From the NCBI GenBank assembly GCA_949949005.1, contig CATLHM010000012.1, positions 1-64,000 of the forward strand: DNA of 64,000 nucleotides, written 5' to 3'. The notes beneath the pieces were generated by a model that was not told where the DNA came from, made no database searches, and saw only the letters and a list, made by a program, of their open reading frames with translations. Positions 53,078 to 63,364 of the stretch are shown here, in pieces. Position numbers and translations under genes: made by a program. How positions within the stretch are numbered: the first letter of the stretch is position 1; every line of letters begins with the position of its first letter. The DNA comes from an uncultured Lachnospiraceae bacterium. Lineage in GTDB: Bacteria > Bacillota > Clostridia > Lachnospirales > Lachnospiraceae.

Positions 53078-54979
53078 TTAATTCATAACATGTCCCCGCT
53101 CTCTTCCCCTGAGAAGATCCGCATACCAGAACACGATCTCGCCAAGGTGGCCCAGATCGCCCTCCCTGCTGTCCTCTCTCCATATCTCCTTATAGACCAT
53201 ATACCATGTTTCCAAGCGCTCTGCCAGCCTGCAGTCTGCCTGACTGAAGGCTTCGCCTGCCTGGCCTGCGTCCAGAGTTTCCTCCGCCTTTTTCCGGGCA
53301 ATGAGGGTAGCTCCCACTTCATTCCAGATAGCAACGCCGTCTATGGTATGCTCGTAAATACCAGCCATTCCCCGTCTGCTGCTGTCCATACCCGCCGTGA
53401 TTTCCCTGATCTGGTTTTTCAGTCCTTCCAGCTCCTTTCCGGCCTTGCCCAGGGCTGCCTCCATCTCCGGGCCAAAGAACTTCTGCCAGTCAGGCTGCCA
53501 TTCAAAGGTGTTGTGGAGAGCCTCGATTTCATAGTTGGTCACCAGCATATGCCAGCTTACCACCTCCTGTTTGGCTATCCCTGCCAGCACATCCACGATC
53601 CTTTCGGAAGGATCCTGAAATTCCAGCCGGGAAATCTGCCGGTTGATCTCCTCAAAAGGAATGGTTTCATGGTTCCAGGAAAAAGCGGCCCCATAGATCA
53701 TTCCGGGCACGGAAAATTCCGGATGGGTAATATGGCCGAAATCACCCCAGTCCGTATTCAGCACGCCTATTGCCTCATACTTCTGGGCATAGGAACACAT
53801 TCTCACAATATTCTCATAGGAATTTTCAATGTGGGCCATCCAGTGGTTCCAACTGCTCACTCCCGGACAGAGATACTGCTTCACACCTGTCTCTGCCATT
53901 TTCCGGGCGGCTTCGTCGGACTGATCCGGCGCATAACCCCAGGTTAAGCAGATCACGTTTTCCGGCAGCTCCTTCACCAATTCCGGTTCTCCGCAGATCA
54001 CGTCTCCCCAGAACATGGGCTGTTTGCCCTTCTCCACCAAAAATTCGCAGAGCTCCTTGATATAGTCAATATAAATGCGGTGTACCCCTTTTTCGTCCGC
54101 AAGGGGCTTGGCCTTTCCTTTTCCAAGGTCAAAGGTCTCATCGCCGCAGAAGTTGAACTTGTCCGTGGAAAACAGGGACATATATTCCTCCAGCATCCCT
54201 TTAATCAAAGGCAGCGCCCTCTCGTCCCCCACGTTGATGGTGTGGTGGCGCATCCTGTCGATATAGGAAAATGGCTGCTTCCAGGAGTTTTCCATCTCAC
54301 ACAGCTCCCCGTAGGTCTTGGTGGAGAGCAGGGTGTAGAGATGGCCAAAGCTTGACAGGGAGGGCACCAGCTCCACATGTCTTTCCCGGCAGTAGGCATC
54401 CAGCTCCATAATCTCCTGTGCCGTAAGAGGTGTTTCATCTCTCCACATCTCCGAGAGCCCTTCAAAGAGATAGGTGTGCTCCACATAAAGCTGCAGCTCA
54501 TTAATTTTGTAGCGGCACAGTCTGTCCACCACTTTCTTTAAGTAATCCAGTTTCAGCACCCGGCCTCTGGTCTCGTCCAGATAGTAACCTCTACGCAGCA
54601 GATCCGGCTTATCCGTAACCTTCACACATTCAAGCACTGCGCCGCACTGCTCCATGACCTGGCAGAGCGTCTCCACCCCGTAGAGCACGCCTGCCCCGTC
54701 TCCCCCAAAGACCGTTACCCGATTCTCTTCAATCTCGAGACAATATTCCTGGGGAGAAAGCACATGCGTCAAAGTAAGAAAAATATCTCCCGCTTTGGGC
54801 TTTCCTGCCACCATCTTCAGGGAAAGCCCTGCTGAGGTCCAGGCACAGCTTTTCAGGATAGATGCGTAAACTCTTCCGTTTTCCAGGATTTGGGGGTCGA
54901 TGACAATCCTGCTCTGATAGCCAAGGGCAAAAGTCCCCGTCCTGATTTCCATTTGTTTGGGTTTTGGTAATAGATACAT
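53078..54979 (-). CDS. Glycoside hydrolase family 20-type beta-N-acetylhexosaminidase
   Basis: A 633-residue cytoplasmic enzyme without signal peptide. An N-terminal GH20b-like domain (about residues 1-125) is followed by the catalytic barrel: RRGYYLDETRGRVLKLDYL, then the Asp-Glu pair in FNFCGDETFDLGKG, WGDVICG and LCPGVSSWNHW. The C-terminal third is helical. Members of this group remove terminal GlcNAc, GalNAc or related sugars. It ends 21 bases before the LytTR regulator, so the three genes may be one unit, though a functional link is not evident. Confidence 0.85.
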   Translation of the reverse strand: MYLLPKPKQMEIRTGTFALGYQSRIVIDPQILENGRVYASILKSCAWTSAGLSLKMVAGKPKAGDIFLTLTHVLSPQEYCLEIEENRVTVFGGDGAGVLYGVETLCQVMEQCGAVLECVKVTDKPDLLRRGYYLDETRGRVLKLDYLKKVVDRLCRYKINELQLYVEHTYLFEGLSEMWRDETPLTAQEIMELDAYCRERHVELVPSLSSFGHLYTLLSTKTYGELCEMENSWKQPFSYIDRMRHHTINVGDERALPLIKGMLEEYMSLFSTDKFNFCGDETFDLGKGKAKPLADEKGVHRIYIDYIKELCEFLVEKGKQPMFWGDVICGEPELVKELPENVICLTWGYAPDQSDEAARKMAETGVKQYLCPGVSSWNHWMAHIENSYENIVRMCSYAQKYEAIGVLNTDWGDFGHITHPEFSVPGMIYGAAFSWNHETIPFEEINRQISRLEFQDPSERIVDVLAGIAKQEVVSWHMLVTNYEIEALHNTFEWQPDWQKFFGPEMEAALGKAGKELEGLKNQIREITAGMDSSRRGMAGIYEHTIDGVAIWNEVGATLIARKKAEETLDAGQAGEAFSQADCRLAERLETWYMVYKEIWREDSREGDLGHLGEIVFWYADLLRGRERGHVMN

Positions 54980-55085
54980 TTGCGATTCCCTTCTTTCTTT
55001 TATATATTTGTGGGAACATATTTACATGCCACCACTTTTTTACTTTAAATATCAAACAACTTTTCCAGGTATAAAATTCCTGTTT

Positions 55086-58000
55086 TCACGAGAGCTCCAT
55101 CAGGACATGGCTGCCGATCCCATCCCTGTCCCTGCGCTTCGTGACGATAATTTTTTTCTCAATCTGCTCCTTTAGCTGGGAAACATGGGAGATAATCCCC
55201 ACCAGGCGGTCCCCTTCGGTGAGCTGCATCAGGGCTTTCATGGCCTGACTCAGGGCCTCCTCGTCCAGGGAGCCGAACCCCTCGTCCACAAACATGGAAT
55301 CCAGGCGAATCCCTCCGGCATAAGACTGAATCTCGTCGGAGAGCCCCAAGGCAAGGGATAAGGAGGCTTGGAAGGATTCTCCCCCGGAGAGGGTCTTCAC
55401 ACTGCGCTCACTTCCATTATAATGGTCAATGACACACAAATCCAGCCCCCCTTTTTCTTTTCGGTTTTCACTCTCTTGCAGGCGCTTCAGCTCATACTGC
55501 CCGCTGCTCATGGTCAGAAGCCTGCGGTTGGCCCGAAGCAAGATCCGGTCAAAATAGGTCATCTGAATATAGGTTTCCAGCTCGATCTTCTGCTTGCCGC
55601 TCAACGTGCCGCCTGCCGTATCGGAAAGGGCCCGCATCCACACATACTTTTCCTCTACTTCTTCTATGTCCTGCTGCCTTTTTTTGACTCTGCGATAAAG
55701 CTCCTGATTGGCACGAAAGGCACTGCCCACCTGATCCCTTTTGGCGCTTATCCCCTTTTTCTCCTGCTGATAAGAATCTCTCCTGGCAAGGGCTTCCTCC
55801 TCCGAGCCCCCGCCCTCCTTCTCAAAACGGACAATCTGCCCCCGCAGGGTCTGGGCCGCCGCCCAAAGTCTCTCCTTTTCGGCGCGGCACTTTCTTACCT
55901 TCTGCTCCGCCTCCTGAAACGCTGCCTCCAACCTGGCCTTCTGCTTTTCCAGTGTGGCGATGGCCTGCTGTATCTCCTGTCTTTCCTCAGTCCCAAGCTC
56001 TTTTGCAAGAGCCTCCTGTCGCTCCCTTTTGGCGTCTTTCTCTGTTTTCAGCCGGGTTCTTAGAAGCTCTGTTTTCTGTATCTCTTCCCGGATTGTTTGA
56101 AGCTGGGTTTTCCTCAGGGGAATCCGCTTCTCCAATTCCTTCTTTTTTGTAAGCTTTGCCCGATTTTCCAACAGGGCCTGCTCTGTGGTTTCCAGGCGTG
56201 CTTCCAGCTTTCGCAAAGTATACTCCCGTGGAATCTCCCAGATATCTTCTTTGACATCTTGCAAGCCCTCGCTGCTCCCTTCCCCGGTGCCCTGCAAGCC
56301 CTCGCTGCCCTGCTCTGCGCCATCCGGCAAACCTTCCTGACTCCGCTCTCCGGCGCCCTGCCACTCCTCTTTAGAAAGGGAAAGATTTTTGACAAAGACC
56401 TGCCACTGCCTTTCCTTTTCCTTTCTCTGGCCCTGGACGGCGGCAAATTCCTGCTCCTTTTTCTGTAACAGGCTTTCTTTTTCCTTAAAAGAGGCTTCTC
56501 CCGCTTCGATCAGACGGATCAACTCCTGTTCCCGGGCCTGCTCCCGCCCTGCCGCCTCCGCCTCCTGTTTCAGACGCTGCCTCTCTTTCCAGGATGTTTT
56601 CTCTTCCTCTTCCATCCGGCTTTTCAATTCTTTCAGCCATTGTCCGGCCTCTTCCCGGCTTCGGTCTTTATCATCCCCAGGATTTTTGTTGCTCCCCTTT
56701 GCCTGCACCCAGGGAGCCCTCTCACTCCCACCCTGAGCTTCAAAATCCGATTCCTTCTCAAAAAGCCATGCGGACTCTTCCTCTAAATCCCTGACCTGCT
56801 CTTCCAGCCGCTCCCTGAGTTGGCCCGCCCGTTCGCTGAGCCGCTCTGTCTGGGTCTGTGCCGCCAGAAGGGTTTCTCTTTCCTTTTGAAGCTCTTCCTT
56901 CCCCGGCGCTTCCCCCTGCATCTTTGCCAAAAGAGGATGATGCACAGAGCCGCAAACCGGACATGGCATTCCCTGTGCCAGCCCCTTCGCCAGCAGTCCC
57001 GCCTGGGCATCCAAAAAGCGCTGCTCCATATTGCGGAAAGAGGCTCCCAACTGCTCCTTTTTCTCCACCGAAATCCGGTACTCTTCCCAAACCTTTCGCA
57101 GCTCCTTCTGCCGTCTTTCAAATCCCGCTATGTCCTCGGAAAGCTGTTTTCGCCTTCTTTGATTTTCCTCCCAGGCCTGTTGCTGCTGGGCGAGCAAGAG
57201 AGCGCGGGTTTTTCCCTCTTTTACCTTTTCCAGCTCTTCCTTTAAGAGCCGCAGCCTCTCCTGGCTCTCCTGCACCTCCCCGGCCAGCCTACGGCAAAGC
57301 CCTCTCAGCTCTTCCAAAGTCTTTTCGGAGGCCATGAGCTCTTTTGCATGTTCCAGGCAAGCGCTTAGCCTGTCCTTTTGGTGGACAAGGCGCTCCCCCT
57401 CCTGCCCTGCTCCCATCAGTGTCTGCAAATGCTCTTCCTCAGTCTGCCGGACTTTTTCTCCGCGCTCCCACTCTTCCTCCCGCTTTCTCTTCGCCTCTGC
57501 CGCCTTCTGGATTTCCTGCTCCTTTTGGGCAATCTCTTTTTTGAGCTGCTCTGAAAGGGAAAAAAGCTCCAGACGGCCTTGATATTCCTTGATCTGAAGG
57601 GCCAGGCTGCTGCCCCCTCTGGCATCCGCCGACGCCTTCTCATAGAGCTCTTCCTGCTGTGCAAGTCGGGGCAAAAGCTCCCCAAGCTGCTCTTCCTTAA
57701 GAGCTAGCTCCCTGCTCTGCTCCTTGTTCTTTCGGATCGTTCCAAGGAGCTGATCTTCCTGCCGTATTTTCTCATCCAAAGCTTCCAGCTTCCCGTCCAG
57801 TTCTTCCAGCAGAGCCTTGTTTTCCTGGCAGAGCTCCCCCAAAAGCCCAAGGCCCTCCCCTATCCGGCCCTCAAACCGCTCCTTTTTCAGCTCCGTCAAC
57901 TTTGCCCCACAGGGAGTATCCTCCCCACAGACCACACTGTCCATATACTGGTTGATGCTGCTTTGCAACTGCTCATATTGCCTGCGCTGTTCCCCCACTG

Positions 58001-58574
58001 CCGCCTTGAGCTGCTCCTGGAGCCTTTGATAAATTCCGGTGCCAAAAATCTGACGGAAAATACTGCTGCGCTCCTGCGTTCCTGCCAGCAAAAGCTTTTG
58101 AAAGTCTCCCTGGGCGATCATGGCGATCTGGGTGAACTGCCTGCGATCCAGACCGATGATCCCGGCCACCGCCCGGGTCACCTCCTTTGCCTTCGTCACC
58201 GGAGGCTGAGCGTCAGAAAAGGTAAGGGTGGCGTCCGCCCTTTGCAGGGTGGTTCCGCTTCCCCTCCCCTTGGCCCGCAGATATTCCGGGTTTCGTTTTA
58301 CCGTATAGCGCTTTCCCCGATATTCAAAGACAAACTCCACAAAGGTGGGGATTTCCTCCCGGGCATATTTGCTGCGGAACATATCCGCCCTGCGCACCTC
58401 CCCGCTGGCCTCCCCGTACAGGGCAAAAACAATGGCGTCAAAAATCGTGGTCTTCCCTGCCCCGGTATCTCCGGTAATCAGGTAAAGCCCCGCCCTTCCC
58501 AGACGTTCAAAATCAATTTCTGTTTGTTCCGCATAGGGCCCGAATGCGCTGATCACAAGTCTGACTGGTCTCAT
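55086..58574 (-). CDS. sbcC: SbcC exonuclease subunit (Rad50-like)
   Basis: ATPase subunit of the SbcCD nuclease, which cuts DNA hairpins and ends. The 1162 residues have the N-terminal Walker A TGDTGAGKTTIFDAI, Q-loop IAQGDFQKLLLAG, long coiled coils, the zinc hook CPVC near residue 525 (GMPCPVCGSVHHPLL), and C-terminal signature KTLSGGESFQASLSLA with Walker B DSMFVDEGFGSLDE. The second coiled coil is broken by a low-complexity insertion of imperfect repeats (GSEGLQGTGEGSSEGLQD) at about residue 770. It follows sbcD by 68 bases. Confidence 0.95.
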   Translation of the reverse strand: MRPVRLVISAFGPYAEQTEIDFERLGRAGLYLITGDTGAGKTTIFDAIVFALYGEASGEVRRADMFRSKYAREEIPTFVEFVFEYRGKRYTVKRNPEYLRAKGRGSGTTLQRADATLTFSDAQPPVTKAKEVTRAVAGIIGLDRRQFTQIAMIAQGDFQKLLLAGTQERSSIFRQIFGTGIYQRLQEQLKAAVGEQRRQYEQLQSSINQYMDSVVCGEDTPCGAKLTELKKERFEGRIGEGLGLLGELCQENKALLEELDGKLEALDEKIRQEDQLLGTIRKNKEQSRELALKEEQLGELLPRLAQQEELYEKASADARGGSSLALQIKEYQGRLELFSLSEQLKKEIAQKEQEIQKAAEAKRKREEEWERGEKVRQTEEEHLQTLMGAGQEGERLVHQKDRLSACLEHAKELMASEKTLEELRGLCRRLAGEVQESQERLRLLKEELEKVKEGKTRALLLAQQQQAWEENQRRRKQLSEDIAGFERRQKELRKVWEEYRISVEKKEQLGASFRNMEQRFLDAQAGLLAKGLAQGMPCPVCGSVHHPLLAKMQGEAPGKEELQKERETLLAAQTQTERLSERAGQLRERLEEQVRDLEEESAWLFEKESDFEAQGGSERAPWVQAKGSNKNPGDDKDRSREEAGQWLKELKSRMEEEEKTSWKERQRLKQEAEAAGREQAREQELIRLIEAGEASFKEKESLLQKKEQEFAAVQGQRKEKERQWQVFVKNLSLSKEEWQGAGERSQEGLPDGAEQGSEGLQGTGEGSSEGLQDVKEDIWEIPREYTLRKLEARLETTEQALLENRAKLTKKKELEKRIPLRKTQLQTIREEIQKTELLRTRLKTEKDAKRERQEALAKELGTEERQEIQQAIATLEKQKARLEAAFQEAEQKVRKCRAEKERLWAAAQTLRGQIVRFEKEGGGSEEEALARRDSYQQEKKGISAKRDQVGSAFRANQELYRRVKKRQQDIEEVEEKYVWMRALSDTAGGTLSGKQKIELETYIQMTYFDRILLRANRRLLTMSSGQYELKRLQESENRKEKGGLDLCVIDHYNGSERSVKTLSGGESFQASLSLALGLSDEIQSYAGGIRLDSMFVDEGFGSLDEEALSQAMKALMQLTEGDRLVGIISHVSQLKEQIEKKIIVTKRRDRDGIGSHVLMELS

Positions 58575-58642
58575 ATCCTTTCCTCCCTATCCAAACTGTA
58601 TGGTACTGAGCCAACCCACAGTCCGGAAGTTTACATCCAAGC

Positions 58643-59872
58643 TCACGTCTTTCTGCATTCCTCGATCAGTTTCCCCGCAAAGGCGGCCTGCTCCTGGCTC
58701 ATGGGCTGATTATTTTGAAGCTCATAAAACTCCTGAAACAGGGCAAGCTCCGACTTCTGCTCCTGCTCTCCCGACGCCTCCACCAACTGATCCCGCTGGG
58801 TTCGGCTGTTGTCGTAGGTAAGCCTCATCAGATTGGGGTAAATAATCCGCAGCTTCATAAATCCGTCCACGATATCTTCCTCATCTGTGAGAGTAATTTG
58901 AAGATAATCCTCCCTGTTCAGAGGTTTTTCCTCCCCTGAGAGACAGGCCCCGGCGTAAAAGGAAGGGCTTGTGACCTCCATATAGCTCCCCCGGATTTTC
59001 CTCATATCGTGAAGAGGCTTTAGGGGCAGAACAGTCAGCGTAAGATTTCCCTTTTCTTTCAACTCCAACAAGGTCACGGATTTTTGCTGGCCGCTCTCTG
59101 AAAAGGAGTACTTAAGGGGCGTTCCGCAGTAGCGCACACTCTCCCGGCCTACCCACTGAGGGCTGTGAATGTGCCCTAGAGCTACATAGTCAAAGGCCTT
59201 AAAAACCTCCGCGTCCACGTTGTCGATACCGCCCACAGCCACTTCCTCCGACTCGCAACGCCCCGCCCCCGTCACAAACTGGTGAGCCACCAGAATATTC
59301 CGCACAGAAGGGTCTACTTTCATGCGATCCACCGCAAGGGCTACCGCCTCCTGATAGGTCTCCGGGATTTTCAGATCCGTCCTCTGATCCTCCGCTATCC
59401 TTTCCTCCACCACAGGATCTTCCCCCTTCTGAGCCCCCGCCTCTTTTTCCAGCACATAGCGAAGAGCCGCAGGCCGGATAAAGGGAAGCAGGTACACATA
59501 GAGCTCCCCGTATTCATCCTCCAGTCTTACCTTTAAGGAGCTGCCGTCATAGGCCTGGGACAGATACACCTGCCGCTCTCTCATCAGCCGCGCCCCGAAG
59601 GAGAGGCGTTCCGGGGAGTCGTGATTGCCGCTGATCACAAACACCTTTTTTCCAAGATCCGCCAGAGCCGTGAGGAACCAGTCAAAAACCTGCACCGCCG
59701 CCCCGGAGGGGGCCTGCTTATCGTAGATATCCCCGGCGATCATAACCCCATCCACCTGGGCCCTTTCCGTCATTTCCAATATCTGCCGGAGAATATATTT
59801 CTGATCCTCAATCATGGGAAATTCGTTGACGCGCTTACCGATATGTAAATCTGAAATGTGAAGAAATTTCAT
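58643..59872 (-). CDS. sbcD: SbcD nuclease subunit (Mre11-like)
   Basis: Metallophosphoesterase subunit of SbcCD. The 409 residues contain the metal-binding motifs HISDLHIGKR, IAGDIYDKQAP, VISGNHDSPERL, ILVAHQFVTG and YVALGHIHSPQWVG, followed by the capping domain that contacts SbcC. All expected metal ligands are present. It is transcribed just ahead of sbcC. Confidence 0.96.
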   Translation of the reverse strand: MKFLHISDLHIGKRVNEFPMIEDQKYILRQILEMTERAQVDGVMIAGDIYDKQAPSGAAVQVFDWFLTALADLGKKVFVISGNHDSPERLSFGARLMRERQVYLSQAYDGSSLKVRLEDEYGELYVYLLPFIRPAALRYVLEKEAGAQKGEDPVVEERIAEDQRTDLKIPETYQEAVALAVDRMKVDPSVRNILVAHQFVTGAGRCESEEVAVGGIDNVDAEVFKAFDYVALGHIHSPQWVGRESVRYCGTPLKYSFSESGQQKSVTLLELKEKGNLTLTVLPLKPLHDMRKIRGSYMEVTSPSFYAGACLSGEEKPLNREDYLQITLTDEEDIVDGFMKLRIIYPNLMRLTYDNSRTQRDQLVEASGEQEQKSELALFQEFYELQNNQPMSQEQAAFAGKLIEECRKT

Positions 59873-59942
59873 CCAAATTCCTTTCCGCTTTTGCTCTCAT
59901 GCCTTATCTGACTTTCATAGTACTGGAAACAGCGGGAACAGG

Positions 59943-59970
59943 CGGGCAGGGAAAAAATCTTCCCTGCCCG
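59943..59970 (-). terminator. Strong hairpin after the hybrid kinase gene
   Basis: CGGGCAGGGAA (59943-59953) and TTCCCTGCCCG (59960-59970) pair perfectly over 11 bases with a 6-base loop, starting 3 bases past the stop codon. No T-run follows, but the stem strength suggests a terminator or 3'-end stabiliser separating this gene from sbcD. Confidence 0.6.
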
Positions 59971-59973
59971 ATT

Positions 59974-62900
59974 TCAGCCTTTCAGCCAATATTCCAGTTG
60001 TTCCATCAGCTTGGGGATATCCAGGGGCTTGGCAAGATGTCCGTTCATTCCCGCCTCCCTGCTGGCAACGATATCCGCCGGGGAGACATTGGCGGAAAGG
60101 GCTATGATAGGAATAGTCACGGCGTCAGCCCGGGGAAGCTTACGGATGGCCCGGGTGGCCTCTAAGCCGTTGAGTACCGGCATTTGGATATCCATAAAGA
60201 TCATATCGTAATACCCCTCTGGCATTTCCGCGAACCGCTGCAGCCCTTTTCGTCCGTCTGCGGCGCATTCTACCATGGCTCCCACCTCTCCGATCAGCTC
60301 CATCACAATCTCCCTGTTGATCTCATTGTCCTCCACCAGCAGAATCCGGCATCCCCGGTAAGAGCCTGCCCCGCTGTCCATGGCTGTCAGAAGGGAGCAG
60401 GAGCCTGCGTGTTCTGCGGGATTCTGCAACCGTAAAATAACCGTCACCGTAAACTCGGATCCCTGGCCCAGGATGCTTTTGACGCTGATGGCGCCCCCCA
60501 TCATGCGCACAATATTCTGGGCTATGGACATTCCAAGTCCTACCCCGTCTACCTGGGCGGTCTCCGTCATGTCCGCCCGGCTGAAGGGTTCAAAAATGTG
60601 AGGGATAAATTCCTCGTCCATACCGATTCCGTTATCCCGAAAAACAAAATCATAAGAGCTGCAGCCATGCTCCCTGGACTCATGTTCCATGACCTCCACT
60701 TCCACCCTGCCTCCTGCAGGCGTATATTTCACGGCATTTTCCAGAATGTTTAAGAAAATCTGCAAAAGCCTGCGGCGGTCTCCCAAGATATGTTCATGCT
60801 CTACCTGCATGGGATGTATCTGCAAGGTAATGTTTTTTTCTTCCGTATCGGGAAGAATGGTGGCTGCCGCCTCCTCCATCAGGCTTGAAAGGGCGAAAGC
60901 CTCCTCCTTCAGGTCAAAGCTTCCCGACTTGATCTGGCTGATATCCATGATCTCGTTCAAAACAAAAAGAAGCCTCCGGCTGGAAACATAAGCCTTTTCC
61001 AGACAATCCTTTACTTTATCTGAATCCTCCACATTATCCGACGCAATTTTAATCATCCCCATAATGCCGTTCATAGGAGTGCGGATATTATGGCTCATAC
61101 TGAATAGAAAGTCCTGCTTGGAGGCGTTGGCCTGGTCAGCCGCCTCGCAGGCCGCCTGCAATGCCTGATGCTCCCTCATCTCCTTGCGCTTGCTCTCCGT
61201 CACATCCTGGGCCGCATAGACAATGGAGCGTGCCTTTCCCTCCTTGTCCTCCTGGGCCATGACGGCAGTACTGCGGATCCAGCCGTACTCCTCGGCTCTT
61301 GTTTCCAAACCCTTTGGCAGCTTGCGGTAGGCCAGAGTTACGTAAGGATTGTTTTTGCTCAGGGTTCTGCGCAGATTTTCCCGGCTCAGCACGCTCAAAT
61401 ACTCCTCCCGGTCCTCGGGATGGACGAAATGCTCTGCGTAAATCTTAAGCCCGGTTTCATAGTCGGTCTTGTCGTCCAGAATGCTTTTTACCTCGTCAAG
61501 CTGGGTCACGCTCCGAAGAAGCTTCTTCTCCAAATCCGCATAATAGGTTGCAAAAAACATTCCTCCCAGGGTACGGATAATATCCCCTCTCTCCTGCTCT
61601 TCCCTGAGCCTTAGCTCCTCCGCAAGCTTCTCCCTGGTGACGTCCCGTCCCAGGATGTTGACCGACACCCTTTTTCCCCGGCGGGCGTAAATCACATGTT
61701 GTTCCAGCCATTGCAGGTTCTTGCCGTTGAGACGGTACTGGCAGATTTCCTCGTCATAATCCTGAACGCTGGACGCCTTCTGGTACAAATGATCCGGGCT
61801 CATGACTTTGCGGAATTCCTCCGCATCTTCGGAATTGACCACGCCATCCAACGCCTTCTGAAAATATTGATGATAGTTTCCGGTGTCAATCTTTTTGATC
61901 TTGGTGTCTTCGTTGATCCAAATCCGCTCACACTGGCCGTTTTCCAGGTACACGGTGGTCATAACGCTGTACCTGGATTTCAGGATCGCCGCAAGCTGCA
62001 TGTCACGGAGATTTAAGGTCTGCTCCTGGCGTATACGCCTGTCTACATTTTGCAGGGCCAGGATGGTATGATTCTTCGTCCCCAGATTCTGTCCCACATA
62101 GGCGATAATCGCCATATAACGGTACTCATGGTCATCCTCTCCCCGCCACTGGCAAAGCATATCCTTTTTGGGGACGTCTGAATCCTTCATCTGGCGCAGC
62201 CCTTCCAAGGAAAATCTCTCATTTACCCGCTCTCTGTCCATTGGATGGATTTGGCGAAGCAAACGGGAATTCATAATCTCATCCCACTGCAGCGTCCAGG
62301 ATTTCCAGCCCGTGTGGGTATGTCCGTTTTCCCGCACAAGGTTGGACTCGCCGGTATCTAAGTCTATGCTGTAAATCCCGAAATTCTGTTCACCCAAAGT
62401 TCGGATGATCTCCTGGATACGGACGCTGGTATCGTCCAGCTCCAGACTCTCCTGCAAAATATCGTGTACGTCCTTCACATACACAAACAGGTACTGTTCC
62501 GGTTCCTGGGCGGCCAGATCCGGCACGATCTCCATCAGGTTCCAGCGGTACCCATCCCCGCTGTATCTTCGGTAACAACAGGTCAGTATCTCGTGATTCT
62601 CATCAAAAACTGTTTGGATATGCTCCCGGCGGGTAAAGGCGATAAAATTGTTCATATCCTCCGGATGGATACCCCCATTGTAGATAAACCGTCCCAGCCA
62701 GCCGGAAAATCTGTCCGTCCCATATCCGTAGCTTCTGTCCTCCGCGCGTATCTTCACTTCCTCATAAGTATCCTGCGTAAGATTGACCCTGAGAATTTTA
62801 TGGTAAGCATGATTGATGGACTGCATATGAGGGGACACCGTGATAATAAAAGCCGGGATCTCCTTCTCCCACATGGTCCTCACCGCCAAAATGTCCACCG

Positions 62901-63144
62901 TCTCTCCAAAGGGGTTATTGTAACTGATGGTGCGGTTTTCCTGCTTATCCCCTATGGTCAGAAGGGGGCAATGGACGCAGGAATGATTCCCCAGCTCATG
63001 GCAGGGCATCCCCTTATGTACGTGGGGGGCCACCTCCTCCACCCGTCTGTTATAGTAGAGGATCCCGTGATTATCCTCCCGTATAATAAACACCCCGGTG
63101 GTGGGTACCGTATTTAAAATCTTCTCATACTCTTTGACATCCAT
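59974..63144 (-). CDS. PAS-domain hybrid histidine kinase with receiver domain
   Basis: A 1056-residue soluble sensor with no clear membrane segment. Several PAS-like modules fill residues 1-660 (for example TTGVFIIREDNHGILYYN at the start and VYAAQDVTESKRKEMREH at the end). Early Cys residues (HSCVHCPLL) could bind metal. HisKA follows with FSMSHNIRTPMNG, then HATPase_c (NILENAVKYTP, RDNGIGMDEEF, GVGLGMSIAQNI). A C-terminal receiver domain has its Asp in MIFMDIQMPVLNG. No HPt domain or partner regulator is nearby. The signal is unknown; a cytoplasmic or redox cue is plausible. Confidence 0.88.
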   Translation of the reverse strand: MDVKEYEKILNTVPTTGVFIIREDNHGILYYNRRVEEVAPHVHKGMPCHELGNHSCVHCPLLTIGDKQENRTISYNNPFGETVDILAVRTMWEKEIPAFIITVSPHMQSINHAYHKILRVNLTQDTYEEVKIRAEDRSYGYGTDRFSGWLGRFIYNGGIHPEDMNNFIAFTRREHIQTVFDENHEILTCCYRRYSGDGYRWNLMEIVPDLAAQEPEQYLFVYVKDVHDILQESLELDDTSVRIQEIIRTLGEQNFGIYSIDLDTGESNLVRENGHTHTGWKSWTLQWDEIMNSRLLRQIHPMDRERVNERFSLEGLRQMKDSDVPKKDMLCQWRGEDDHEYRYMAIIAYVGQNLGTKNHTILALQNVDRRIRQEQTLNLRDMQLAAILKSRYSVMTTVYLENGQCERIWINEDTKIKKIDTGNYHQYFQKALDGVVNSEDAEEFRKVMSPDHLYQKASSVQDYDEEICQYRLNGKNLQWLEQHVIYARRGKRVSVNILGRDVTREKLAEELRLREEQERGDIIRTLGGMFFATYYADLEKKLLRSVTQLDEVKSILDDKTDYETGLKIYAEHFVHPEDREEYLSVLSRENLRRTLSKNNPYVTLAYRKLPKGLETRAEEYGWIRSTAVMAQEDKEGKARSIVYAAQDVTESKRKEMREHQALQAACEAADQANASKQDFLFSMSHNIRTPMNGIMGMIKIASDNVEDSDKVKDCLEKAYVSSRRLLFVLNEIMDISQIKSGSFDLKEEAFALSSLMEEAAATILPDTEEKNITLQIHPMQVEHEHILGDRRRLLQIFLNILENAVKYTPAGGRVEVEVMEHESREHGCSSYDFVFRDNGIGMDEEFIPHIFEPFSRADMTETAQVDGVGLGMSIAQNIVRMMGGAISVKSILGQGSEFTVTVILRLQNPAEHAGSCSLLTAMDSGAGSYRGCRILLVEDNEINREIVMELIGEVGAMVECAADGRKGLQRFAEMPEGYYDMIFMDIQMPVLNGLEATRAIRKLPRADAVTIPIIALSANVSPADIVASREAGMNGHLAKPLDIPKLMEQLEYWLKG

Positions 63145-63293
63145 ACATTCACCTTTCTGTACCTGCCCCGGCAGGCCCCCGGTCTGTTCCTATATCCACT
63201 ATTTTACTAAATGCCATACCGGCAATCAAGTCCAAAATCCGGTTTATAGTAATAAAAAGCTCTGACCTCTCTGAATCAGGAGCTGTATTTGTA

Positions 63294-63322
63294 TTGCCGT
63301 ATTTCACAGAATGGACTATAAT
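63294..63322 (+). promoter_or_regulatory. Promoter of the MATE gene
   Basis: TTGCCG (63294-63299) and TATAAT (63317-63322) with a 17-base spacer, about 40 bases ahead of the start codon. Upstream, near 63258-63282, an AGCTC/GAGCT hairpin reads on the minus strand into TTTTTATT, which could stop transcription going towards the kinase gene. Confidence 0.6.
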
Positions 63323-63364
63323 ACCTGTTGGAAAAAATCAAACATAAGAAAAGGACGTGATCAT

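Noticed and set aside
55008..55085. Search for a terminator between sbcC and the GH20 gene
   Set aside because: AT-rich sequence without a stable hairpin followed by a T-run; not annotated.
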